DNA from: Roseateles_B sp041913905
Lineage (GTDB): Bacteria; Pseudomonadota; Gammaproteobacteria; Burkholderiales; Burkholderiaceae_C
Reading direction: 5' to 3'
Length of the DNA: 64,000 bases
NCBI GenBank assembly: GCA_041913905.1
Contig: JAYSEK010000024.1
Coordinates: forward strand, 1 to 64,000
Part shown: piece after piece, positions 14,989 to 23,833 of the stretch
How the letters are laid out: every line of letters begins with the position of its first letter
Position numbering within the stretch: the first letter of the stretch is position 1
Notes under the pieces: model-generated
The model's database searches: none
The model's input: only the letters and a program-made list of their open reading frames with translations
What the model was told of the DNA's origin: nothing
Made by a program: the position numbers and the translations under genes

Positions 14989-16626
14989 ATGAACGTCAAA
15001 CGCTTTACCGCCCGCACGTCCCGCGAGGCGCTCGCGCTGGTGCGCCAGGCCTTTGGCGACGACGCCGTCGTGCTGTCCAACAAGCCCAGCGCCGAAGGCG
15101 TGGAAGTGCTGGCCATGGCACCGGAAGGCATGAAGCAGATCGAGCGCGTGGCGGCCACCGCGCCGCGCGTCGAGGCGCGCGCCCCGGCCCGCGTGCAGGC
15201 CCGGCCGGCCCCGGCGCCCGTGCCCACCATGGCCGGCAGCGCCCGCCTGGCACAGCGCGCCGCTGAACGCAACGAACGCAACGAGCCCAGCTTCGGCCCA
15301 CCGGTCGAGGACGATGTGCAGACCCTGGCCATGAGCACGCTGAGTTTCCAGGACTACGTCCGCGAGCGCATGCTCAAGCGCCGCCAGGCCGAGCTCAACG
15401 GCCAGCCCGATCCCCTGAGCGGGGCCCAGCCGGCTCCCGAACTGCCCAGCGCCGAAAGCCTGGCCAGCATGGCCGCGGCACGGCAGCAGCGCGCGCAGTC
15501 CGCCATGCAGACCCTGGGCGCGCGTCGGCTGGAGACGCCCGCAGCAGCGCCTGCCGAGCCCGTGCGTCGCAGTCCGCCGGTCCTGCGTGACGAGATCCGC
15601 CTCTCCGCCGAACAACGGCCGATGCCCCAGCTGTCCGAGCTGCCGGGCAATGCACGCCGCGACCAGCAGGACATGATGAACGAGCTGCGCTCGATGAAAG
15701 GCCTGATCGAAGAGCGCTTCGGCGCTCTGGCCTTCATGGAAAAGCTGCAGCGCCAGCCGGTGCAGGCCCGGCTGACCCAGCGCCTGCTGGACGTCGGCTT
15801 TTCGCCGGCCCTGGTGCGCAAGCTGGTCGAAGGCTGCCCGGCCCATCTGGAAAGCAAGGAAGGCGCAGACGAAACCCAGTGGGCGGCGCAGGTGCTGGCC
15901 CGCAACCTGGTCACCGACGAGATGAACCCGCCGCTGGAAGAGCAGGGTGGTGTCTTTGCGCTGATCGGCTCCACCGGCGTGGGCAAGACCACCACCACGG
16001 CCAAGATCGCCGCCGCCTTTGCCACGCGCCATGGCGCCTCGCAGCTGGGCTTGATCACGCTGGATGCCTACCGCGTCGGCGCGCATGAGCAGCTGCGCGC
16101 CTACGGCCGCATCCTGGGCGTGCCGGTGCACACGGCCCACGACCGAGCCTCGCTGGAGGACTTGCTGGAGCTGCTGTCGGGCAAGAAGATGGTGCTGATC
16201 GACACCGCCGGCATGGCCCAGCGCGACAGCCGCACCCACGAGTTGCTGGAGATGCTGGCCCATCCGAGCATCCGCCGCATCCTGGTGGTCAATGCTGCGC
16301 AGCAGGGCGAGACCATCGAGGACGTGGCCGGCGCCTGGCGCGCCAATACCTGCCAGGGCGTGGTGCTGTCCAAGATCGACGAGGCCGTGAAGCTGGCGCC
16401 TGCGCTGGACACCATGATTCGCCATCGTCTGCGAATTATTGGCGTTGCCAATGGGCAGCGCGTGCCGGAAGATTGGCATCGCCTGTCGGCACAGGCCCTG
16501 GTGCAGCGCGCGCTGCGCAGCCAGGCCCATGCCGCTTGGCGCATGGACAGCGCCGATGTGAACCTGATCTTTGCCGGAGGCCCCGCGCAGGCCTTCGTGC
16601 AGCACTCGGCCCCGGGCGTGCACTGA
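14989..16626 (+). CDS. flhF: Flagellar SRP-like GTPase FlhF
   Basis: SRP-family GTPase that sets the place and number of polar flagella, normally regulated by the ATPase FlhG. It has 545 residues from the ATG at 14989 (MNVKRFTARTSREAL), with GGAG eight bases upstream. An N-terminal basic region, a proline/alanine-rich linker (about 55-200), an N domain and the G domain are in order. Walker A GSTGVGKTTTTAK lies at about 326-338, DAYRVGAHEQL follows, and DTAGM is the G3 motif. All GTPase residues look intact, which contrasts with the degenerate FlhG-like partner encoded directly after it. Confidence 0.97.
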   Translation: MNVKRFTARTSREALALVRQAFGDDAVVLSNKPSAEGVEVLAMAPEGMKQIERVAATAPRVEARAPARVQARPAPAPVPTMAGSARLAQRAAERNERNEPSFGPPVEDDVQTLAMSTLSFQDYVRERMLKRRQAELNGQPDPLSGAQPAPELPSAESLASMAAARQQRAQSAMQTLGARRLETPAAAPAEPVRRSPPVLRDEIRLSAEQRPMPQLSELPGNARRDQQDMMNELRSMKGLIEERFGALAFMEKLQRQPVQARLTQRLLDVGFSPALVRKLVEGCPAHLESKEGADETQWAAQVLARNLVTDEMNPPLEEQGGVFALIGSTGVGKTTTTAKIAAAFATRHGASQLGLITLDAYRVGAHEQLRAYGRILGVPVHTAHDRASLEDLLELLSGKKMVLIDTAGMAQRDSRTHELLEMLAHPSIRRILVVNAAQQGETIEDVAGAWRANTCQGVVLSKIDEAVKLAPALDTMIRHRLRIIGVANGQRVPEDWHRLSAQALVQRALRSQAHAAWRMDSADVNLIFAGGPAQAFVQHSAPGVH

Positions 16627-16685
16627 GCCGCCGCCCCGCCATCGAACACATCGACAAGAACAGCGAGACCTGCAGCGAGACCCCC

Positions 16686-17492
16686 ATGCGCGAGCCCCTC
16701 AGCAAGACCCCGCAAGACCAGGCCGACGGCCTGCGAAAGCTCTTCAGCGCCTCCCGGGTCCGCTTCGTTCCCGTGGTGAGCAACCCGGAGGTGCTGGAAT
16801 CCGGCGTGCTGCTGGAAGGCCTGTGCGCGGCGTTCTCCGAGATGGCGCTGCAGACCCTGGTGGTCGACGCGGGCGAGCTGTCGCCGCCGGCCTCCGAGAT
16901 GGCGGCCGTCGACCTCTCGGCCTGCGTGGAGCGGCTGTCTCGTCAGGTGAGCTACCTGGCCGCGCGCGGCCTGCCGCTGCGCTATATCAACGCCAACGGT
17001 TCGGCCGCGGAATTCCTGCAGGCCTTGTGCGAGGCGGCGCCGCAGGCCGACGTGATGATCCTGCATGCGCCGGCCGCCGAGCTGGCGCGCGTGCTGAACT
17101 CCCGCGAGATGCGGCCCGTGCTGCTGGCCGATACCGATGCCCGCAGCGTGACCCAGGCCTACGCCGGCATGAAGTGGCTCAGCCAGCGTGCGGGGCTCAT
17201 GGTCTACAGCCTCTTGATGGCCTGCCATCCGCAGCTGCGCCTGGCGGAGCGCATCGCCCAGCAGATCAGCAGCTGCGGCGATGGCTTCCTGGGCGCGGTG
17301 CTGCGCGACTGGGCCTGCATGGATCCCCGCACGCCGCCCACGGCGCCGCTGTCGCCCGAGGTGCGGCATCTGGCGCGTGAGCTCCTGGCGGCCGTGCCTC
17401 AGGGTGTTGCGCCGGACTCGACGCTGGACGCCCGCCCGCTGCGGCCCCTGGTGAATCTCCGTCCGGCGCGGCCGGCGGTGGCCGCCAACTGA
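16686..17492 (+). CDS. FlhG/FleN-position protein with no Walker A motif (pseudo-ATPase)
   Basis: This 268-residue gene lies between flhF and fliA, exactly where flhG (fleN) is normally found. It starts like FlhG with QADGLRKLF. The region that should read GKGGVGKT has instead VVSNPEVLESGVLLEGL (about residues 30-46), with no P-loop glycine-lysine. The next strand keeps a MinD-like QTLVVDAGELS. The switch II DxxG position reads ILHAPAAEL. An alternating beta-alpha pattern and the C-terminal helices are still recognisable. The reading frame is intact and codon use matches the neighbours, so it is not an obvious pseudogene. It probably acts by binding FlhF or FliA rather than by ATP hydrolysis; this is inferred from position and weak similarity. 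Confidence 0.7.
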   Translation: MREPLSKTPQDQADGLRKLFSASRVRFVPVVSNPEVLESGVLLEGLCAAFSEMALQTLVVDAGELSPPASEMAAVDLSACVERLSRQVSYLAARGLPLRYINANGSAAEFLQALCEAAPQADVMILHAPAAELARVLNSREMRPVLLADTDARSVTQAYAGMKWLSQRAGLMVYSLLMACHPQLRLAERIAQQISSCGDGFLGAVLRDWACMDPRTPPTAPLSPEVRHLARELLAAVPQGVAPDSTLDARPLRPLVNLRPARPAVAAN

Positions 17493-17509
17493 TGTTGCAG
17501 GAGCTGAAG

Positions 17510-18223
17510 ATGTATACCGCCAAAGGCCGCCTCGACAACGCTGCGCTGATCCAGCAATACAGCGGTCTGGTCCGACGCCTGGCCCATCAGATGATCGCCA
17601 AGCTGCCGGCCAACGTGGAGCTGGACGACTTGATCCAGGTCGGCTTGATCGGTCTCACGGACGCGCTGTCTCGATTTGATGTGGCGCAAGGCGTGCAGTT
17701 CGAGACCTTTGCGACGCAGCGCATCCGCGGTGCCATGCTGGACGAACTGCGCGGCGGCGATTGGATGAGCCGCGGCACGCGCCGCCAGCAGCGTTCGATC
17801 GAGACCGCCGTGCACAAGCTCGAACAGCGCCTGGGGCGGGCGCCGCAGGAGTCCGAGATTGCCGCCGAGATGGGCATCAGCCTCGGCGAGTACCAGGAGC
17901 TGCTGTCCAAGGTGCGGGGCACGCAGCTGGTCTACCTGGAGGACATGAGCGGCGACGAAGGCGATGACGACTATCTCGACCGCCATGTGGTCGACGAGAG
18001 CAACAACCCCATGGCCTTGCTGCAGGATCACCGCATGCGCGAGGCCCTGGTCGCGGCCATCAAGAACCTGCCCGAGCGTGAACAGTACGTGATGAGCATG
18101 TACTACGAGCACGACATGAACCTCAAGGAAATCGCGGCGGTGCTCAAGGTCACGGAGTCGCGGGTCTGCCAACTGCACAGTCAGGCGATTGCCCGCTTGC
18201 GTGTGAAGCTGCGCGACTGGTAA
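17510..18223 (+). CDS. fliA: Flagellar RNA polymerase sigma factor FliA (sigma-28)
   Basis: Sigma factor for late flagellar promoters, several of which are visible in this window. It has 237 residues from the ATG at 17510 (MYTAKGRLDNAALIQQY), chosen because AGGAG ends six bases upstream. An in-frame ATG at 17492 overlaps the stop of the preceding gene (TGATG) and would add six residues. Regions sigma-2 (LVRRLAHQM, ELDDLIQVGLIGLTDAL), sigma-3 (about 90-145) and sigma-4 (LKEIAAVLKVTESRVCQLHS) are complete. It is the last gene of the flhBAF operon and is controlled by the anti-sigma factor FlgM encoded at 45.6 kb. Confidence 0.97.
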   Translation: MYTAKGRLDNAALIQQYSGLVRRLAHQMIAKLPANVELDDLIQVGLIGLTDALSRFDVAQGVQFETFATQRIRGAMLDELRGGDWMSRGTRRQQRSIETAVHKLEQRLGRAPQESEIAAEMGISLGEYQELLSKVRGTQLVYLEDMSGDEGDDDYLDRHVVDESNNPMALLQDHRMREALVAAIKNLPEREQYVMSMYYEHDMNLKEIAAVLKVTESRVCQLHSQAIARLRVKLRDW

Positions 18224-18266
18224 AACTTCCCCCGAGCGGCCAAGTCCGGCCGGGAGAGGAATCCGC

Positions 18267-19631
18267 ATGAAGTCCTGGTGGCAGTCCGGCTCGCACGAGC
18301 GAGAGCCGGCGGAACCTGCATCGACCATCGAGCCCGGCAGCAAGGCCTCAGACGCGCGGGCCTTGGTGCAGTCGCTGGCCCAGCCGGTCTCGAATCTGGG
18401 ACGTGACGCCGCCGAGGTCCGCGGCGCGCTGGAAGACACCCAGAAGGTTGTGGTGGCGCAGCGCGAGGCCATGCAGGCGCTCGGCCAGGAGCTTCAGCAG
18501 GTGCAGCGCGCCCAGCAAGGCATTGCCGAGGCCACCTCGCAGTCCATCGCCGCCGTGGCGCAGGCGCGCGAGGCGCTGCACAACATCGCGGCGGAAGTCG
18601 GCGGCATCGTGCAGACGCTGCGGCAGGTGTCCGACGCCGCGTCCGAGATCACCCAGATCGCGCTGCAGACGCGGCTGGTGGCCTTCAACGCCTCGGTGGA
18701 AGCCAAGCGCGCCGGCGAGGCGGGGCGGGGCTTCGGCGTGGTGGCCGATGCCGTCAAGGATCTGGCAGCCAAGGTCGAGCAGAGCTCCAAGGCCATCATG
18801 GGGACCGTCGGTGCCCTGGATGCGCGTGTCGACAGCTTCAGCCGCGAGCTCAGCAGCGAAGGGCGCCAGGCCCAGGACCGCAGCAGCATCCATGCCGCCT
18901 TCGGCACCGTGCAGGCGGATGTGCAGCGCATCGCCAACGCCGCCGACCAGAGCCAGCAGACCACCGCCGCCCTGGCCGGCCGGGCCGCTGAGCTGGGCAG
19001 CGAGGTTGCCCTGGCCCTGCAGCACCTGGAGGCGGCCTTCGCCTGCAGCGACCGCTTCCTGCGGCTTTCCGAAGACCTGATCGAGCGCATCGCCTCCTCG
19101 GGTGTGCGGGTGGATGACGCGCTCTACATCGAGGGCGCGCAGCGCGCCGCACAGGAAATCGCCCAGCTGATGGAGCAGGCGCTGAAGGAGCGCCGCATCA
19201 CGCTCGCCGACCTCTTCGACGAGCATTACCAGCCGCTGCCCGGCACCAACCCCCAGCAGCACAGCGCCCGCTTCTGCGAGCTGGCCGACCAGCTGTTGCC
19301 GCAGGTGCAGGAGCGCATGCTGCAGCTCTCGAACAAGGTGGTCTACTGCATTGCCGTGGACCGCAACGGCTACGTGCCCACGCACAACCGCAAGTACTGC
19401 CAGCCCCAGCGGCCGGGAGATGTGGTCTGGAACACGGCCAACAGCCGCTATCGGCGCATCTTCAACGACCGCACGGGCCTGGCCTCGGCGCGCAACCAGC
19501 GGCCCTTTCTGCTGCAGACCTACCGGCGCGACATGGGCGGCGGGCGCTTCGTGCTGCTGAAGGAAGCCTCGGCACCCATCATGGTGCAGGGCCGGCACTG
19601 GGGCGGCGTGCGCCTGGCCTTCAGCTTCTGA
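18267..19631 (+). CDS. Soluble methyl-accepting chemotaxis-like protein with C-terminal sensor region
   Basis: A 454-residue receptor with no membrane segment. Residues about 25-270 are a long coiled coil carrying the CheA/CheW-binding hairpin tip, here QTRLVAFNASVEAKRAGEAG at about 133-152, followed by GRGFGVVADAVKDLA. The usual tip N after QT is R, and ALNAA is AFNAS, so it is divergent but recognisable. Residues about 300-454 form a separate domain with YCIAVDRNGYVPTHNRKYCQ and a terminal WGGVRLAFSF strand, resembling Cache/PAS-type sensor folds. The domain order (signalling first, sensing last) is inverted relative to ordinary receptors. GAGAGGAA precedes the ATG. It may signal from the cytoplasm to CheA encoded elsewhere. 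Confidence 0.85.
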   Translation: MKSWWQSGSHEREPAEPASTIEPGSKASDARALVQSLAQPVSNLGRDAAEVRGALEDTQKVVVAQREAMQALGQELQQVQRAQQGIAEATSQSIAAVAQAREALHNIAAEVGGIVQTLRQVSDAASEITQIALQTRLVAFNASVEAKRAGEAGRGFGVVADAVKDLAAKVEQSSKAIMGTVGALDARVDSFSRELSSEGRQAQDRSSIHAAFGTVQADVQRIANAADQSQQTTAALAGRAAELGSEVALALQHLEAAFACSDRFLRLSEDLIERIASSGVRVDDALYIEGAQRAAQEIAQLMEQALKERRITLADLFDEHYQPLPGTNPQQHSARFCELADQLLPQVQERMLQLSNKVVYCIAVDRNGYVPTHNRKYCQPQRPGDVVWNTANSRYRRIFNDRTGLASARNQRPFLLQTYRRDMGGGRFVLLKEASAPIMVQGRHWGGVRLAFSF

Positions 19632-19668
19632 ACGGCGCTGCGCACGGGCGAGCGCCTGGGCCGCTCGA

Positions 19669-21567
19669 TCAGTCCACCACGCAAGCCCGGTTCTTGCCGG
19701 TGCGCTTGGCCTCGTAAAGGCCTTCGTCAGCCCGGTCCAGCGCGGCCTCCAGCGTCTCACCGGCGCGGTAGAGCGTGATGCCGGCCGAGAAGGTCACGAA
19801 GACATCCTGGCCGTCGTGCATGAAGAGCGCGGCGGACAGCGAGCGCTGCAGGCGCGTCAGCACCTGCTGGGCTTCGTCCAGCGGCGTGCGCGGCAGCATC
19901 AGCACGAACTCCTCACCGCCGTAGCGGGCGACCAGGTCGCCCGGACGCAGCATCTGCGTCACTCGCGCAGCCAGGGACTTCAGGGCCTCGTCGCCCGCGG
20001 CATGGCCCAGGCTGTCATTGAGCTTCTTGAAGTTGTCCACGTCCAGCAGGGCCAGGGCCAGTACCGAGCCCTCGCGTTCGAGCTTGGCCTGCTCGGTATT
20101 GAAGGCCGCCTCCAGGCCCCGCCGGTTGGCGATCTTGGTCAGCTGGTCGGTCTGGACTTCGCTGGAGAGGCGGCGCAGCTCGCCTTCCAGTTCGTCGACC
20201 CGCCGGGACAGCTCCGAGGCGCGCTCATGCTCGGTGCTCAGCCGCTGCTGGGTGCTGTGCACCAGGCCCTGCACGGTGCGGCTTTCCTCGACCATTTCGC
20301 GCACCACGCCGGCCAGGCTCTCCAAGGTATCGGCCTTCTCGATCACCTCGGCATAGCGGCTGACATTGCTCTGGAACCGGTCCGTGTGCTGGCCCAACTC
20401 GGCCAGTTCCTCCAGCATGCGGTGGATCAGGATCTTCAGCGAGTCGCGGGCCCGGGCGCGCTCGGCCTGCAGGCTCTTCTGCCGCTCGCGCGTGCCCTCC
20501 AGCATCTCGCTGACCATGCGTACGCCGCGCGAGCTGAGGCCGGAGTCCAGCGCCTGCGTCATCAGCTCGCATTGGCCCTGTGCCCAGGAGTCGTCCTCGG
20601 CCAGTTCGACCAGGCTGGCGCTCAAGGCGCGGCACAGCTCGCCCATCTGGCCGAAGAGGTGGTGGCGGTGGTCCAGCATGCGTCGCGCGCGGACGCACAA
20701 GGCCTCCATGGACTCGGCCCGCTGCGGCGTCGCCCCCTGCTCGCGCAGGCTGGCCAGCGCCGTCTCCAGTTCGCGCTTCAGCACCTCGGCGCGCTCGTCC
20801 ATGGCCGGCAGCGCATGCTGCACGGTCTCATGCAGGCTTTCGCCCACGAGGGGCCAGGACTGCGGCCCGGCTTCGCGGTCCAGGGCGCTGGCGTCCAGCT
20901 GGATTTCTTCCTCGCTGAAGAACTGGCTGGGCGAACCACCCGCTTCGTCCGCCGGGGCGGCCTCGTTGGCTTCGGCAGCCTGGACGTCGACGCCCACATC
21001 GCTGGTGTCGCTGTCCCAGCTGGCCAGCAATTGGCGCATGCGGTTGAGCAGGCGGTGCGGGTCGCTGCGGTTGGACTCCAGCACGCGCTGCAGGCCGTCC
21101 TTCTTGCGCGCCAGCGTCCATTGGCGGCCGCCGCGTTCAAGGCCGCGGACGAGCCGTTCGGTGACGCCAGCCATGCCGTCTGCCAGCACCGCGGGGCCCG
21201 CGCTTTGCTGGAAGCGCTCCAGCACGCGCTGGGCCTCGTCCCAGCGGGACTCGCGCAGCATGGCCATCACGTCCTGGCGGGCCTGGATCTCGCTGATGCC
21301 GAGGCTCAGCATCTTCTGCAGCACGGGCTGGGCGCGCTCGGGCAGGCTGTCAGCGGGCGCTGCGCTTGAGGCTGCGGGCTCCGCGCCGCCGGACTCCACC
21401 AGGTAAGCGCGGGCATAGTTCTCCGGCGTGGGCTCCAGCTTGGCCATGGCCAGGCGGCGCAATGCGGCCTTGGCGATCAGTGCCGGTGCCTGGCCGCCGG
21501 CGCTGCCTGCCGCCGCCGGGCGGGGCGTGGCGGCCGATGTCGGGGAGGAGGGCGAACGTTCGTCCAT
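19669..21567 (-). CDS. GGDEF diguanylate cyclase with long helical N-terminus
   Basis: A 632-residue protein predicted to make cyclic di-GMP. The N-terminal 450 residues are mostly helical, with a PTPENYARAYL segment typical of a cyclase subgroup and a coiled coil (about 400-460) leading into the catalytic domain. The GGDEF domain at about 465-632 has the active motif YGGEEF and an intact allosteric I-site RPGD five residues before it. No membrane segment or REC domain is seen, so input must come from the unidentified helical part. It is the last gene of a three-gene run with the REC-PAS-GGDEF-EAL gene (16-base gap) and the hybrid kinase. Confidence 0.92.
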   Translation of the reverse strand: MDERSPSSPTSAATPRPAAAGSAGGQAPALIAKAALRRLAMAKLEPTPENYARAYLVESGGAEPAASSAAPADSLPERAQPVLQKMLSLGISEIQARQDVMAMLRESRWDEAQRVLERFQQSAGPAVLADGMAGVTERLVRGLERGGRQWTLARKKDGLQRVLESNRSDPHRLLNRMRQLLASWDSDTSDVGVDVQAAEANEAAPADEAGGSPSQFFSEEEIQLDASALDREAGPQSWPLVGESLHETVQHALPAMDERAEVLKRELETALASLREQGATPQRAESMEALCVRARRMLDHRHHLFGQMGELCRALSASLVELAEDDSWAQGQCELMTQALDSGLSSRGVRMVSEMLEGTRERQKSLQAERARARDSLKILIHRMLEELAELGQHTDRFQSNVSRYAEVIEKADTLESLAGVVREMVEESRTVQGLVHSTQQRLSTEHERASELSRRVDELEGELRRLSSEVQTDQLTKIANRRGLEAAFNTEQAKLEREGSVLALALLDVDNFKKLNDSLGHAAGDEALKSLAARVTQMLRPGDLVARYGGEEFVLMLPRTPLDEAQQVLTRLQRSLSAALFMHDGQDVFVTFSAGITLYRAGETLEAALDRADEGLYEAKRTGKNRACVVD

Positions 21568-21583
21568 GGTGCTCCAGGAAGGC

Positions 21584-23833
21584 TCAGCGCTGCCCGCCGA
21601 GCGGGCTGCTGACGGGACGGCTCAAGGCGGGATCGCCATCCAGGCCATTGGCCTGCACGATCCAGGGTGCCTTGCGCGGCAGCACGGTCTGGGCCAGCCA
21701 GCGCTCCAGGTCGTCGGCGGCCAGCGGGCGGCTGAAGAGGAAGCCCTGCATCACGCTGCAGCCCAGGCGGTGCAGCACCTCCATCTGGCGCAGGGTCTCC
21801 ACGCCCTCGGCGATCACCCGCAGGCCCAGGGAACGCGCCAGGGCGATGATGGCGGTGACCACGGCCGAGCTCTGCGGCGTGATGCCGAGATCGCGCACGA
21901 AGCTGCGGTCGATCTTGACCTCGGAGATGGGCAGGGTGGTCAGGTAGGCCAGCGAGGAGTAGCCGGTGCCGAAGTCGTCGATGGAGATTTCGACGCCCAC
22001 CTCGTTGAGCCGGTGCAGGGCCGGGATCACGTTCTGCAGATCCTTCATCAGGCCCGTTTCGGTGATCTCCAGCTGGATGGCCCGGTGCGGCACGCCATAG
22101 GCGCTGACGCATTGGTGGATGTGCTCGACCAGGTCCGAGCGCTCGAAGAGACGGTTGGGCAGGTTGACGGCGATGGCGTCGGAGAAGCCGAAGTTCAGCT
22201 GCCAGACCTTGGCCTGGCGGGCCGCCTCACGCAAGGCCCATTCCGAGAGCGGCACGATCAGGCCGGTTTCCTCGGCCAGGGGGATGAAGTCCCCGGGTGG
22301 GACGAGCCGGTCGCTGCGCTGCCAGCGCATCAGCGCCTCGGCACCGACCATGCGGGCGGCGCGCACGTCGATCTTGGGCTGGTAGTGCAGCACGATCTCG
22401 TTGCGCTCGATGGCCTTGTGCAGCGCGGACTCCAGCTCCAGCTTCTCGCGGCCGCGGCCGGCGAGCTGGGGTGTGTACAGCGCCGAGGCGTTGCGGCCCT
22501 GGCTCTTGACCGCATACATGGCGACGTCGGAATTGCGCAGCAGGTCGGCGGTGGTCGTGCCGTCGCGCGGATAGATGGCAATGCCCACGCTGGCGGTCAC
22601 GAAGCATTCCTGCCCGGCGATGAAGATGGGCTCGCGCAGGGCCTCCAGCACGCGCTGGGCCACGCGCTCTGCATCGCGCTCGTCGGTCACCTCGGGCAGC
22701 AGGGCCACGAATTCATCGCCCCCCAGGCGCCCCACGGCCTCCAGGGTGCGGTGCGAGCGCCCGCCGACGGATTCCAGCAGGCCTTCCATGACCTGGTCGG
22801 AGTGGCGCACGCAGGCGCGCAGCCGGCGGCCCACCTCCATCAGCAGCTCGTCGCCGGCGGCATGGCCGAGGGTGTCGTTGATGACCTTGAAGCGGTCCAG
22901 GTCGATCAGCAGCAGGCCGACCTCATGACCGCTGCGCCGCGCGGCCTCGATGGCGCGCTCCGCCCGCCAGATCAGCTGGCGGCGGTTGGGCAGGCCGGTG
23001 AGGGCGTCGAAATTGGCGAGCTGGCGGATCTTGTCCTCGGCCAGGCGGCGGTCGGTGACGTCCTGGATCACGCCGGTGTAGCCGCTGGCGTTGCCGTGCT
23101 CGTTGAACTCGGGCTCGGCCTCGATGTGCAACACGCGCTGCCGGCCGTCGACCAGCGTGACCGGGACGTCGGTCACCAGCACCGAGTTGTGGGCGATGAC
23201 CTCGCGCAGCAGGCGCATGAAGAGCTGGCGTTCCTCTCTGGGCACCATGCGCATGACGCCGATGAAGTCCAGCGGCTCGCTGGGGCCGTAGCCGAACACG
23301 CGCAGCGCCTCGGTGGCCAGCACGAAGCCGCCGGCTCCGCGGTGCCATTCGAAGCTGCCCATGCGTGCCAGGTCTTGCGCGCGGGCCAGGCGGGCCTTGC
23401 TGCGCTCCAGCTCGATGCGGGTGCGCGAGCTGCGCAGCAGGTAGCGCAGGCGCCCGGCCAGCAAGCTCCATTGCGTCGATTTGACGAAGAAGTCGGTGGC
23501 GCCGACCTGGTAGGCGCGGTTGATGGAGGCCTCGTCGTCCAGGCCGGTCAGCATCAGCACGGGGGTGGACTCGAAGCCGGGCATCTCGCGCAGGCGGCTG
23601 CAGGTCTCGAAGCCATCGAGCTCCGGCATCATGGCGTCCAGAACGATGATGTCCGGTGTCCAGCCGGAGACGGTGCGCAGGGCCTCCTCGCCGCTGCTGG
23701 CCTCGGTGATGTCGAAGCCCCGTTCGCGCAGGGCGATGGCGGTCAGCAGCAGGTTGACTTCGTCATCGTCCACCAGCAGCACGCGGGGCTGCTCGGGCAG
23801 GTCCTGGTCCACGGTCGGGTTGGCTGAGTTCAT
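21584..23833 (-). CDS. Response regulator with PAS, GGDEF and EAL domains
   Basis: A 749-residue c-di-GMP enzyme controlled by phosphorylation. Order: REC (about 13-130, phosphoacceptor in IIVLDAMMPELDG), PAS (about 180-300), GGDEF (motif RLGGDEF at about 371-377) and EAL (GAEALMRW at about 497). The EAL catalytic residues look complete: EAL, AVNLPNR, ITETG, DDFGTGYSS, KIDRSF and AEGVET, so phosphodiesterase activity is likely. In the GGDEF domain about 20 extra residues (EGLLESVGGRSHRTLEA) lie between an I-site-like RHSD and GGDEF, which may disable product inhibition or cyclase activity. The start codon overlaps the stop of the upstream hybrid kinase (ATGA), so the kinase is the probable phosphodonor. 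Confidence 0.94.
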   Translation of the reverse strand: MNSANPTVDQDLPEQPRVLLVDDDEVNLLLTAIALRERGFDITEASSGEEALRTVSGWTPDIIVLDAMMPELDGFETCSRLREMPGFESTPVLMLTGLDDEASINRAYQVGATDFFVKSTQWSLLAGRLRYLLRSSRTRIELERSKARLARAQDLARMGSFEWHRGAGGFVLATEALRVFGYGPSEPLDFIGVMRMVPREERQLFMRLLREVIAHNSVLVTDVPVTLVDGRQRVLHIEAEPEFNEHGNASGYTGVIQDVTDRRLAEDKIRQLANFDALTGLPNRRQLIWRAERAIEAARRSGHEVGLLLIDLDRFKVINDTLGHAAGDELLMEVGRRLRACVRHSDQVMEGLLESVGGRSHRTLEAVGRLGGDEFVALLPEVTDERDAERVAQRVLEALREPIFIAGQECFVTASVGIAIYPRDGTTTADLLRNSDVAMYAVKSQGRNASALYTPQLAGRGREKLELESALHKAIERNEIVLHYQPKIDVRAARMVGAEALMRWQRSDRLVPPGDFIPLAEETGLIVPLSEWALREAARQAKVWQLNFGFSDAIAVNLPNRLFERSDLVEHIHQCVSAYGVPHRAIQLEITETGLMKDLQNVIPALHRLNEVGVEISIDDFGTGYSSLAYLTTLPISEVKIDRSFVRDLGITPQSSAVVTAIIALARSLGLRVIAEGVETLRQMEVLHRLGCSVMQGFLFSRPLAADDLERWLAQTVLPRKAPWIVQANGLDGDPALSRPVSSPLGGQR

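Noticed and set aside
18221..18250. TAAAACTT near the fliA stop as a sigma-28 promoter for the chemoreceptor
   Set aside because: At the proper spacing the -10 would read CCAAGTCC, which does not match GCCGATAA.
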